NCBI GenBank assembly: GCA_025769875.1
Contig: JAGFNK010000552.1
Span: 1-34,034, forward strand
Origin: Russula earlei
Lineage: Eukaryota > Basidiomycota > Agaricomycetes > Russulales > Russulaceae
DNA: 34,034 nt
Direction: 5' to 3'
Shown: piece after piece, positions 21,146-31,496 of the stretch
Layout of the letters: each line of letters begins with the position of its first letter
Numbering within the stretch: position 1 is the first letter of the stretch
Translations under genes and position numbers: made by a program
Notes under the pieces: generated by a model
Told to the model about the DNA's origin: nothing
What the model saw: the letters and a program-made list of their open reading frames with translations, nothing else
Databases searched by the model: none

Positions 21146-24100
21146 GTGAGCCTCGATGCTTTTATTTTTCTTCTTCAAAACATGTTATCTTTACCCCGAT
21201 CCCATCCTCGTCGCATTTTCTATGTTCAAGGCCTGGCATGGGGACAATTCGAACGTTATAGGTTGTCAAAACAACAGGATGACCTTGAGAAATCAATACT
21301 GCACTTCACAGAAGCGATATTCCTCCCGCTTCCCTGGGAAGAGTGTTCCTTGATATTTTGCAGATATTCCTTCGTTTCACAATCGCCCTTTCTTTTCGCT
21401 CTCATGAGTCTGGGCAGCTTGAAGATGTCAAGTGGTCCATTAGGTGCCTTCGTTTCCTCCTCAACCAATCGCTTAACAATGAAGCATTCAATTTTTGGGT
21501 CGAGGGTGTCACAGGAACTCTTGCCATGTTGTTAACACTGCAGACAGAGTTGGAGCCCGGAGCTACCATACAAGACATCGAGGAGATGGCAGTCCATTGC
21601 CAAGAGCTTCTCAACTCTGACATCTCGAAAACCTTGCTAATTGCCCACACCATGGCCTTGGTTAGCGCTGTCGATGCTTGCGCCAGAAAGGGAATGGAAG
21701 GGAGAGCCCATTCAGAGAAAGTCATCGAGTGCCTCCGAGAGGCGAACAGAAGCCTACCGGATTTACACAAGGTATCAATCACACTCGCCGAGTGTCTCTA
21801 CAGTCGCTTCGAGATGACTTTTTCAAATGATGACCACGAAGAGGGGATGGCCATTCTGGACAGTATTATTGCCTTTCGTCTGCCCCAAAACCAGTCAAGC
21901 CAATTCTTGCAAGACGCTTTGGAGTTGGTTGCCCTCTTTGCAGCAAGCCAATTGGTTTGGTGCGGAAGGCCGGAGTATCTAGAGAAGGAAATCCACCGCT
22001 TTCGGAACTTGCTTGCTGGGGCGTCTCCTGAAGATCCCGTTCGTCCTGTCATCGTCAAACAGCTTTCCAAGCTTCGGGGACTGCGTCGTAACGATTTTGA
22101 TGTCACAGCTAGGTTTCGAGACGCCCATTCAATTGATTCAGCTCCAGTCCCTCCTTTCCGGGACCTGATCATGTCCCTCTCCCAGTCCAGGGGTGGGTCG
22201 AGCAGTGGCTCAGAGGTGGCTAACGATCTACCTCTTGATCCGTTTCTCTTAGCACGTCATCTCAGTGACGTGTCGGACATCGAACCAGCAATCGAGTATT
22301 ATCGACTTGTCCTCGCTTCTTATCACCCGAGCAGTCGGACTGCCTTCCGTGCTGGCTGGAGCCTTGGAGACGTCCTCCGCACGGCCTTTTCACTCACCAA
22401 TAACGTCGACTACCTCGATGAGTCGATTACAGTCCATCGTGATCTTCTTGCCTCCATGGTTCAGTCACAGCAGCACTTTACGGTAGCGGTCTCGCTTGCC
22501 TATTGTCTGTATATCCGCTTCTGTTGGCTCCATCACAGGAAGGACCTAGATGATTCCATGCGGCTATTCCATGTGGTGGTTCACAATCAAAGCGCAAATA
22601 TACAAGACCGGTTCGAGATGTCGTGCATCTGGGCGCATGTTGCACACAACCATGTACACCCATCCGTCTCAGCGGCATACGACTGTGCCATGTCACATAT
22701 TCAGGACTCTCTTACATTCGCACCAACACTTGATACGCAACATTTCCGACTTGTTACCATGCGCCGACATTACGAGGTGCTGCCGTTGAACTATGCATCC
22801 TATCTCGTCCACACAGGTCAACTTCATCAGGCCATAGAGATTCTTGAGCAAGGGAGAGCCCTACTTTGGTCCGAGATGCGCGGCCTTCGTACCCCACTCG
22901 ATCAACTTCGTGCAGCTGACTCGCATCTAGCAGACAAAGTTGCAGCGCTCAACAGGAACCTCGAGACAATGACGTTGACCATCTCATTAACCGGAAATGA
23001 TGATGGTGATGACAGCATCGAAAGGATCGATCGAATCGGCCTTCTCCTGTTGCAGCAAAGGAAGCTTTTGGATGAGCGTGACACGCTTTTTTCGCAGGTC
23101 CGGACTTTGCCGGGATTCGAGACCTTTTTGATGACGCCGTCCTTCGACAATCTTAGGTTGGCTACATTGCACGGACCAGTAGTCATCATTAATCATTCCA
23201 AGCGGCGTTCCGACATCCTTATCCTTCTACACAACGCCCCTCCTTCCCTTATCACCACCTCTGACGATTTCTACGACCGTGCAATAGATCTCAGGGATCG
23301 GCTCATGAAATGCCGAACCTCCAGGGGGCATGTTCTTGACTCAAAGCAATACGAGCATGATCTACGCTCCGTACTTGTGGGCTTATATGATCTTGTCGGC
23401 AGACCAGTTATCGAAAGACTGCGGTCCTTGAATGTATCTAAACAATCCAGAGTTTGGTGGTGTCCAACATCTGTGTTTTGTTCTCTTCCCCTGCATGCGA
23501 TGGGTCCAATTCCATCAGATGATGGCCTCAAACGGCATTTCTTCGACCTATATATTCCCTCATACACCCCCACACTATCCGCACTCATCGAATCCCGAAA
23601 ACCCAGCAACGAAAAGTTCGAAAAGCCTTCGATCCTTCTTGTGGCACAACCCGATCAATCTCTGCTTTCGACGATCACAGAGATCTCGGTGATGAACCGG
23701 CTCGATACGAAGGTAACAACACTCAAGTCAAGCGATGCAATACCTTCTGCTGTGATGGAGAGCCTCCGAGATCATCAGTTTTTGCACTTTGCGTGCCACG
23801 GAAAACTGGAGGACGGGAAGCCATTCGACGCCTCATTCCAACTACATGACGGCAAGCGCCTTACCCTGCTTGAGCTCATTCATTCCCAGCTTCCTACTGC
23901 CGAGTTTGCTTTCCTATCGGCTTGTCATACGGCAGAGATTACAGAAGGCAGCATCGCTGATGAGGCACTGCACCTTACGGCGGCGATGCAATACTGTGGA
24001 TTCCGAAGCGTAGTTGGGACCATGTGGGGGATGGCTGATGCTGATGGACCAGAACTGGTTGAACACTTCTACAAGTCGATGTTGTCGAGCAAACAAGCAG

Positions 24101-24213
24101 GGATACCGTACTACGAGAGATCCGCAAGAGCACTCCGGGCTGCAGTACGACGACTAAGAAAGAATCGGGTCCCCTTGGAGCGATGGGTGAACTTTGTTCA
24201 TTATGGTGCGTGA
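21146..24213 (+). CDS. TPR-CHAT protein (caspase-like), 5'-truncated and with one frame break
   Basis: A helical-repeat region followed by a C-terminal CHAT domain, a clan-CD caspase-like peptidase fold common in mushroom TPR proteins. The first open part (LPRSHP...GLAWGQFERYRLSKQQDD, EAIFLPLPWEE) starts after an apparent acceptor (ATCCAG, ending at 21145). One base seems missing near 21341-21350, where the frame passes to DILQIFLRFTIAL. With it restored the frame spans about 1022 residues. The CHAT signature is complete: catalytic His in HFACHG (23797-23799) and Cys in FLSACHT (23923-23925), followed by VVGTMWGMADADGPELVEHFY and a WVNFVHYGA end. The TPR array usual upstream in this family is absent, and the CpG-depleted block lies there instead. 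The gene may be a truncated pseudogene, or a remote upstream exon may exist. Confidence 0.75.
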
Positions 24214-26583
24214 TTGGCATCTGTCGGTTGGTGAGTCAAGTTTGTCGTGGTGGAGTATCATCATTGACTACAAGTGTAGGAGTATCGAAATGTCTGTTGC
24301 ACGAACGTCGGCCGACTGAAATGTATGAGTCGAGAGAGTGCCGCTTACTGACACTCACGTCGAACGCAAGTTGAACTTGGTAGTATCCACCATGACTGTC
24401 TCAAGCAGTTACCCACACGCTTGAACTCTTCGCAAGCAATCGCCATGACGTCTACGAGTCTGCGACCTTACCCTTTTAGTCTGCCTTGGACTCCTTACTG
24501 TGATGTTACATGACCACTTTTAGTTGCGCTTCCGCCTATCCTTTCTTGGTATTTTCGTTTTCGACTTGCACTCTGGTCCCTTATCGGCGCCTCGGCCTCC
24601 TGTACATCCTTTTCGCGTGCATGTGATGCCAGAGCTCCGATGACCCGCCTTCTGACCGTTTATGTGTACGCCCTAGTAGGAATGACATGGGGCCCAAAGC
24701 TATTGGCCCGAATGGATGGCTGGTAGATTGAAGCGTGCGCCGTAGCGCGTCCGGGGACGCACGGATGTGTTTGCGAGGCTGGCTTAGACCCGAGAAGGGC
24801 TGAGAGAAGGAGGGGCGAGTTCCCGGCGAGACGTCGGACGCTCGCGCGACGGGCTTAAGATGAGCGGAGGGAGGAGAAAACGTTCCCCGAGCGTCGTCGG
24901 CGAAGGCGATCGGTGCGCGAGTCTTCAGGCAGATAGAAAGAAAGGAGCGGCCAGGGGGACGATCGCTGGCTGTTATTTCGAGGGGTGGGGCTAAAAAAGC
25001 GCTTATTATACACGCGAGGACGGGTATATGAAGAGAGAAGGGTGACGAAAGGAAGGCCGAGGCCGAGAGGCGAAGAAAGGAGGGACAGAGAACGATGAGA
25101 GAAGAACTCGAGGGCCGATGACGCGAGGCGGGGGCGTGGCGTCGCGAAGAGGGAAGGGACGTTCGAGGGTGTGGGGGAGGTGGCGAAGAGAGCGTAGTCG
25201 AGATATGAAGGGGTGGTTAGAGATGAGAGACCCCCTGAGGGGGAGAGGCATGTTATTACCGATCAGGCTTCAGGACAAACAATACGCCCACCACCTGGCA
25301 TCCGCAGCCGCACATGTGCCCAAGCATTGGTCGTATCATAGAGAGATTACGCGCGAATCGTATATTGACAGGACTACGCGTAGCGAACAAGTTGTAGTCA
25401 AAAGACAACAAGACGCAAAGGATGACCTGGAGTAATTGATTTAAAAAAATTTGCAACGAGCAAATATCAAAAGCTCTCTTGCGCATATTCTCTCTGCGCA
25501 TATTAAGGCAGCCCTTCCAAGTCATTCCACCTCAGCGCTGAGCGCTCTCGGCGGATTGACGACTCCGGCTATAATAAGACCCAGCTCGGCGGCAGTGGGG
25601 AGGTAGAGAAGTAATGTGACGTATATTGCAAAATCAACAAAGTTCCTTGATTGTCAAAGGGGCTATGTCGCATGCGAAAAGGGCCTGGGTTAATTGATTT
25701 GAACATATCACCATCCAATCCGATATCGTGGACAACACGTCGTCGCAGTCGATGGCGAAATCATAGGACATAGTCCCTGACACTTTACAAAGTCTCAAGG
25801 ACAGAGTCCACAGCTGATATCACTAAGACAACAGCCAACAAGGCGATACCACATCATTCGTGACGGATATTCATTTAGGAGGGGGGGGGGTGTCGGATTC
25901 ACGAACGTGATGTGGATGCAAGGGTAGCACCTCACGTGTCCTCAGCAAATTATTGAGAGGGAGCTCGAGGACCTTCGGCCAAAGGCCGGATGACCTGGGG
26001 TACTTGATTTGAACGTAGCCATGTTCAACCTCCCAGTGCTACACAAACCAATGAGATCGAGCATTTGAGTATCGAAATGAATATACCTACACTCTTTTCT
26101 CGCAAACCGATGCGCGAACTGCGAGTCACCGACAGGTTGAGGGCAACCACATGATAAGGAAAAGCGGGTCCACATGTCCCCGGACGACGCCCGACTGGAG
26201 CAGACAAAGGCTCCTACTGGGCTGTCGCATCCGCGGTCAAGTTCGGAGACGCCGAAGCTGCGATCATTGCGTCCGCCACAGGAGGCGGATGCTAGATACT
26301 GCTTGGCTCCCGGCCACCCTAGTGGTCGCCCAGGCTGAGGTGGGGGGCAAAGAAGTTGCCACCGAAGGACCACATCCCATATCAAGGCATTTATATACCT
26401 TCCGCTTTCCCTTGAAGTGCCGACCCAAATATTTGAAGTCCCGCACGCTGGTCGTCGGCGTCGGCCCTGAGGTGTCATCTCTTTCATCAATCAATACAGT
26501 AGAGTACAATCAGCTAATAGAATCAACAAAAAAAATTTGATGAACGTCGAACCCCTCTCGCATCCACATATACATATATCACG
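24214..26583. other. Long intergenic region with purine-rich and repeated motifs
   Basis: No gene was recognised in about 2.4 kb between the converging ends of the CHAT gene and the Ivy1-like gene. From about 24790 to 25250 the plus strand is strongly purine-rich (runs such as GAGAGAAGGAGGGGCGAG). A motif of about 20 nt ending in TTGATTT occurs three times (separate entry). TGCGCATATT occurs twice around 25480-25505, and a G run of at least ten lies near 25882. A 182-codon minus-strand open frame (25942-26490) has no recognisable domain and overlaps the repeats. Confidence 0.5.
25420..26017. repeat. Motif of about 20 nt present three times
   Basis: Copies lie at 25420-25442 (GGATGACCTGGAGTAATTGA, then TTT), 25682-25707 (GGCCTGGGTTAATTGATTTG, then AACATA) and 25988-26017 (GGATGACCTGGGGTACTTGA, then TTTGAACGTA). 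Copies 1 and 3 agree at 21 of 23 positions. Copies 2 and 3 also share the TTGATTTGAAC extension. They are in the same orientation, about 260 and 310 bp apart. No function is known. They could be remnants of a tandemly duplicated spacer or binding sites. Confidence 0.5.
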
Positions 26584-29312
26584 TCATCGTCGGCCAAGGC
26601 TTACAGCGCTCAGATTTGCCTCGCCGAGTGAGCCTAATATCTTGGGGACAGCACCCTTCCCACCGATGGCCCCTCCCTTCTTAGTCTCGGAGGAGAAAGC
26701 ATTGCTCACAACTGGCATGCTCAGCCGTCGCATCCACCCGCCTTTCGACCTCTCCCGCTCTTGTGGACGTAGACGCGTGGTGAGCGGCTTTTCCGCGTAG
26801 CGGGCGACCGTGCAGGCAGGACACTGGCAATCCGGGAGATGTACATCCTTGGTCGCCCGCTGAACAGCAGAGGCTGCAGGAATGGACGCTCCAGGGGGCA
26901 AAAGGCTTGTGGTACTATACGAACGGCCCGACGCAAGCGATGGCGCGGATGGCTGACTCTGTCGCTGTTTAGCCTGAGACCACGGCTCGGATGTGGGGAC
27001 GGCGCGATTAGGACGTGAGGACTCGCTCCCATAACCATCAACTGCATCGCTGCGTAGGTTCCCTGCTCGCTCACGCTGGAGCGCCTCGAACTCGAACTCG
27101 CGCTCGCGAGCCCTCAGTTCTAAAGCTCGTTCGCGTCGCTCGAGCTCTTCGAGCTCTTCAACGCGTTGCCGTCTTCGCACTAGCTCGTCGGTCGGCGATT
27201 CGGTCCGACCGGGAGCAATAGATGGGAATTGCTGCGTCTGCTGCGTCTGAGGCGAGATTGGCGCGGGGTCACGAGGACGATGTGGTAATTGATTAGTGGG
27301 TGATCGAGCTTGCCACCTCGAGGAAGTTGCTGTTTCGTCGCTGTTTTCAGCCTGATACCTGTTTGCAATAGTGACAACACTGAGCGGCAAACGAGGAACA
27401 TCTCGAGGCGGTAGTGATGATGGACCGGTCTAACAAGCGTCTAAGTGGTGACTGCGGCGACGAGAATGGCCACTTACAGCACGAGTATATTTGTCACGGA
27501 TCGTGGCAACTACGCCTCCATTGCCTTTCGTAGCATCGCTTCCTTCGATGCGTCTCTGCGGCGCAGAATCCAGGGTCTTCTCCCCCAACTGCGCAGTTTC
27601 TGTAGAGTTGTCGTTATCCACACCAAACTCCCGGTTGTCCAGGTAATCTCCTCTCCTGAATGTGCTGCTGGCTCCAGTCGAAGTGCTGGCGCGTGAGTTG
27701 ATGGCAGGAGATGGCTCTGCTTGCGGACGCTGTGTAGTCCTGGGGACGGGAAGAAGAGGTGAAGTTGACGTAGAAGCCGGGAGCAAGGTTCGTGGAAGTT
27801 CAGCATTGGAGACCGGAGGAGATGGTGCATCTCTGGATTCATCAGGGTCATCGGAATTCGGTCCAAGGCGCTCTGCTGCTGTCAAAGATACCTCGTTCGT
27901 GCCATCTGGAACAGAGGGAGGCGTCATCGGCTGGCCCTGTGACATGGTCAGAGCCTGGTTCGCTTTTTCCTCTATCGGAGACCCCGTAACCCCGGGTAAG
28001 GCAACAGGAGGACCGGAAGCAGACCCGGACACATCCGAGAACGTTCGAGATTGCGAAGGCCCGTCACCCTGCCAGACGGGTGCACTGTGGTGAGAGCTCG
28101 TCGCCGAATTGGACGAGAAGCTCGTCGTGAGGGGGGGTATCGGGAAGTGATTTGGGGGTTCAGGAAAAGATCCAAGAGATGCGATCGAGCGAACACTGCC
28201 ATCGTCATAAACGGCGGGAGGCGGCTTCAAAGATGCGGTCGTTGAAGCGGTCGGAACCGGCAGAGGCCGCGGAGGCGTCGGGGACAAGCCTGGAAACCGA
28301 CGAATTTCAGCGTGCAGGACCTCAGGAGGGAGTGCCCGACGACCAACCGAATTCCCCGGCGTTGGGACCGGCTTCTTGCACTCCCCAGGAAGGGTCTGGC
28401 ATTGGGTCTACGTCGGGCAAATTTCCGGGAAGTGGTCCAGCCCATCCACCTTCGCAAAGCGCCTTCCATTCTCCGAGTTGTCCAATGAGCGGAGAGAATC
28501 GTCGGATGCTTTCCGTGGTGCGCAGCCACTCCGCTTCTGCAACTCGGGATAGAGTTGCTGCGACCTGAAAAGTGACAGCAGAGTTCCTTTGGCTCACAGC
28601 GAGGGCGTGGTCACTGGATGATCTGAATTACCAGAAGGAGGACGCAGAAAGTCTTATGTTGTGCTCACTACTTCGTTTGAGAAATCTCAGGACCAAGGGT
28701 ATTCAGCAGATTGATGTAACGGTTGTGTTCCTCGGGGGCGTCGATAGCGTTTCTCTTTGCTTTCTTTTCATACAACTGGCCTGACGCCAAGTCAAAGCGC
28801 GAGCAGTGCTTCCGTACAGTACAGACAAACCTGCCTGCTTGATTTTCGCGTTGGCATTCGCAATCCTCTCGTCATGGGCCTTCTCTTCCTTCTGCGTGGC
28901 GACTTGAGCGTCTCACAGGCTCGGAGACGGAGTGGTGCGACATACTGCAAGTTTCTTGAACCACTTCTTTACTTCGCCGTTGATAACATCACACTCCTTA
29001 TCCACGAACTTGGAGAACTTTGCGTCTACGTCGCTGAGCACTTCGAAGATGGTGGCGCTCGCGCTGAAAGCATTGCCTAGCTTACGGTTCGCTTTCGGGA
29101 GGGCCTCATGGCACAGATGACGACGTACCAGGAACCTGTTCGGTGGGCTTCACGGCCGCGACGTCCCTCAACGCTTTGGCAAGCCTCTTGTGCAAAGTTA
29201 CGACGGCACGGGCGGCCTCACTATAGTCATCCAAGAAATTAACGATGGCTTCGAGAGCCCGGCCGGCCTTATGAATGTCCACACGTTCGGCAATGGGTTG
29301 AATGCTTGTCAT
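26584..29312 (-). CDS. Ivy1-like inverse-BAR (IMD) membrane-binding protein
   Basis: Seven exons: 29129-29312, 28946-29076, 28831-28891, 28669-28780, 28382-28613, 27478-28320 and 26584-27429, totalling 2409 nt, 802 residues, in frame. The N-terminal 240 residues form a helical BAR-type module (IAERVDIHKAGRALEAIVNF, LHKRLAKALRDV, VKKWFKKLA, EEKAHDERIANANAKIKQAG, DAPEEHNRYINLLNTLGPEI, AEAEWLRTTESIRRFSPLIG), the arrangement of fungal Ivy1/IMD proteins, which bind phospholipids at vacuolar and endosomal membranes. A long Pro/Ser-rich disordered part follows, then RLPLSVVTIANRYQ, a charged coiled coil (VRRRQRVEELEELERRERAL) and a Cys motif (DCQCPACTVARYAE). The 61-nt intron 28321-28381 has a weak TGAG acceptor but restores the frame. 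The role in membrane curvature or TORC1-linked vacuole signalling is inferred from yeast Ivy1. Confidence 0.8.
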
Positions 29313-29469
29313 GCCCTGTGTGCTCTGATTCCCAAGCGAAAACGTGGGGTATCGCCTTGTGGGTTTCGATCAGAGGCCGGCCATGGTGTCATCGCGCAAT
29401 TTAGGCTAAGTGCGCTGAGATACCAGTCGGAATTCGCCGACAACGCTTAAAGCGCTTTTTGACTACCCC

Positions 29470-29940
29470 TTATCCGTCGTCCTCTTGAGTACGTCCTTCG
29501 TCGAGCTCACGTTCCTGCTTATGCGCGTCCACCTTCCTTCCTCTGCCAGGCTTCATGGTGCCCTTGAACTCTACATACATTTCGAAGGGGTTTCGTGAGA
29601 TTCGGTTTGCGTGGCACGATCTTCTCGAGCGGCTCTCTCGAGGGATGTGTCTGCGCCGACAACATTTGCGCCATGGTCGTCAGCGTTTTCCTCGCTAGTG
29701 AAGGGAGCGTGATCAACGCCAGGATCTGCACTGCGGTTGTAGTAGTTATTCATGATTGATGAAGAGCGTGTAGGTGGGATAGGCAAGGTCAGTTTGTCGT
29801 CTGGCCGTCTTGGGAGTTGCAGTCTGCACACCCCTTGCCCCGTCGTCGACATCATCGCATTCCGTAAGCCGCAGTGTGGAGCGTATGCTTCCGGTGTCGT
29901 CTGAATGAGATTCATCATTCTGATCGTGGATAGGAGACAT
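29470..29940 (-). CDS. Small acidic protein with a basic conserved-looking end, family unknown
   Basis: Proposed exons 29832-29940 and 29470-29725, with a 106-nt GT-AG intron ending CGCAGTGCAG. The N-terminus is acidic (MSPIHDQNDESHSDDTGSI, later TSEENADDHGANVVGADTS). The C-terminus reads NPFEMYVEFKGTMKPGRGRK, then VDAHKQERELDEG, and looks like a constrained segment. One base appears to be missing in the GAAACCCC run at about 29587-29593. Adding it gives 121 residues with a clean stop. I do not recognise the family. The ATG lies 15 nt after the Gdt1-like stop on the same strand, unusually tight for separate fungal genes, so the N-terminal exon may be mis-assigned. Confidence 0.5.
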
Positions 29941-29955
29941 GATCTGTATCTGTAT

Positions 29956-31025
29956 CTAGGTTGTAACAACATCATTTTTTATCCCCTGGGGTATATGTTC
30001 CTGGAGGTCAAAGTCGGTTGCTTGGCCGGCCTCGTAGAAGTAGATGAGGCCAAAACAAAGGAATAAAGCTGCCCCACCCAGTGTGACTGCAGAAAAAGTG
30101 TTCAGCTATGCCAGACGTACGGACGGACGGAAGGGAAGGAGTGCACACCGTGCTTTGCCGAGATTCTTGTGGAAATGTAGCGGCCCGCGATGACGGCGAG
30201 TGCGGTGCATAGCGAATGCCCCACGATCGTTCCGATTGCGACAATATACACATTCTGAGGATGAGGAGAGAACGTCCATGGTCAGCGCTAAGAAATAGAA
30301 TGCACGCAGGGACGCGGAGGCTCCACATACATGAGCAGCGGCCAGCATGAATGTGGCAACTTGACTCCGGTCGCCCCACTCCCCCAAGAACGTGAGCACG
30401 AATGCTTGCACGAAAACCGGCCCAAGCAGAAACTGCACAGGTTCCGCGCGCCCTCGAGCGCGCCCTTCAGCGCGGAAGGAGACTTTGCTGCCTTCTCCCG
30501 CGCGTCGTTGCCGCCCTCCCCGAGCGCCTCCCCCTCCCTATCCTTATACCCGACGGGGAGGCTGCCCGCCTCGATGTCCCCGAGCGGAATCAAGTCGCCG
30601 TCGCCGTCGCCCGTCGCCCGCCCGCTGCCTTCGTGCCCGGCGACGTCGTCTTCTATTTCTTCCTCCGCTTCGCGCATCTCCTCGATGAACTTCTCGCTTC
30701 CGCTGGGCATGGCCATGCCCTCGAGGAGCAGCCTGGTTCCAAAGATGATGAAGAGCACGCCGGCGGCGAGTTGGGTCCACCGTCTCGGAAGCAACGTCGG
30801 GAGGATGTGGCCCATCGCGGCGGAGAGGATGGACATGACGACGAGCGAGCCAAACGCACCTGCGAAAACGACGACGCGCGGGTGTCGCATCGCCAGAATG
30901 GCCGCGATGAGGAATGTCTTGTCGCCAATCTCGGAGAGAATGATCATTGAGAACGCCCCGAGAAAGCCGTGTACGGTGTCTTCTATCTCCGAAGGCGATC
31001 CATTTTCCGCTGACAAGGAGGGCAT
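29956..31025 (-). CDS. GDT1: Gdt1/TMEM165-type (UPF0016) Golgi cation transporter
   Basis: Three exons: 30331-31025, 30149-30254 and 29956-30086. The family moves Mn2+/Ca2+ (with H+ exchange) across the Golgi membrane and supports glycosylation. It carries two copies of the signature E-x-G-D-(K/R)-(T/S): SEIGDKTFLIAAI near residue 30 and GEWGDRSQVATFMLAAAH in the second half. Each is followed by membrane helices (VVVFAGAFGSLVVMSILSA, QLAAGVLFIIFGTRLLLEG, NVYIVAIGTIVGHSLCTALA, VTLGGAALFLCFGLIYFYEA). An acidic cytosolic loop separates the halves (EAEEEIEDDV). The frame changes at about 30419-30423, where one C or G seems missing between NLCSFCLG and PVFVQAF. With it the product is about 310 residues. 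An in-frame ATG at 31118 would add 31 residues. I prefer 31025, which puts the first motif near the N-terminus as usual. Confidence 0.85.
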
Positions 31026-31496
31026 GTCGGGTTGCGGACTGTTGTATAATGAAATGTTGCAAGGTGACTGTCTCGAGGAAACGGAGGGGACGATGTGGTG
31101 TCGAATGATAAAAATCAAAGCGGCCTGCGATCTTTGGAATGTAGAGGGTGATAGAAAACAGGAGAATTAAGTGGTTTATGGGTTCATAGGACAGGCGCAC
31201 TTTGAACTGACCGCAGTTGAAGACTTTCAGTGCCTGCTGCAATCAGGACTGGCTAAGCGAGGGTAACGATGAACAGAGAGTAGGCAAACTCCGAGCACGT
31301 AACGAAGCGAAGATTCACATTCGCACAGCATGGACTCTATTTACACCCGAATGCACGAGATGGCTTGCTCGAGTGAGCGCTACACCGACTCGAGCACCAA
31401 GTTCGTTATCTATCCCCTCTGGTATATGCCACCGAGGAACCCGTGGCTCTGGCAATCTTGCGTTTGTCAGACGAGATGAGTGTACAAGGATTTCAG
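31026..31496. promoter_or_regulatory. Upstream region of the Gdt1-like gene / 3' flank of the BTB gene
   Basis: A 471-bp gap between two minus-strand genes. It must contain the promoter of the Gdt1-like gene and the 3' end of the BTB transcript. No coding content or distinct motif was recognised. Confidence 0.4.

Noticed and set aside
25942..26490. 182-codon minus-strand open frame
   Set aside because: No recognisable domain and it runs through one of the repeated motifs. Composition shows no codon-like bias that I can see.
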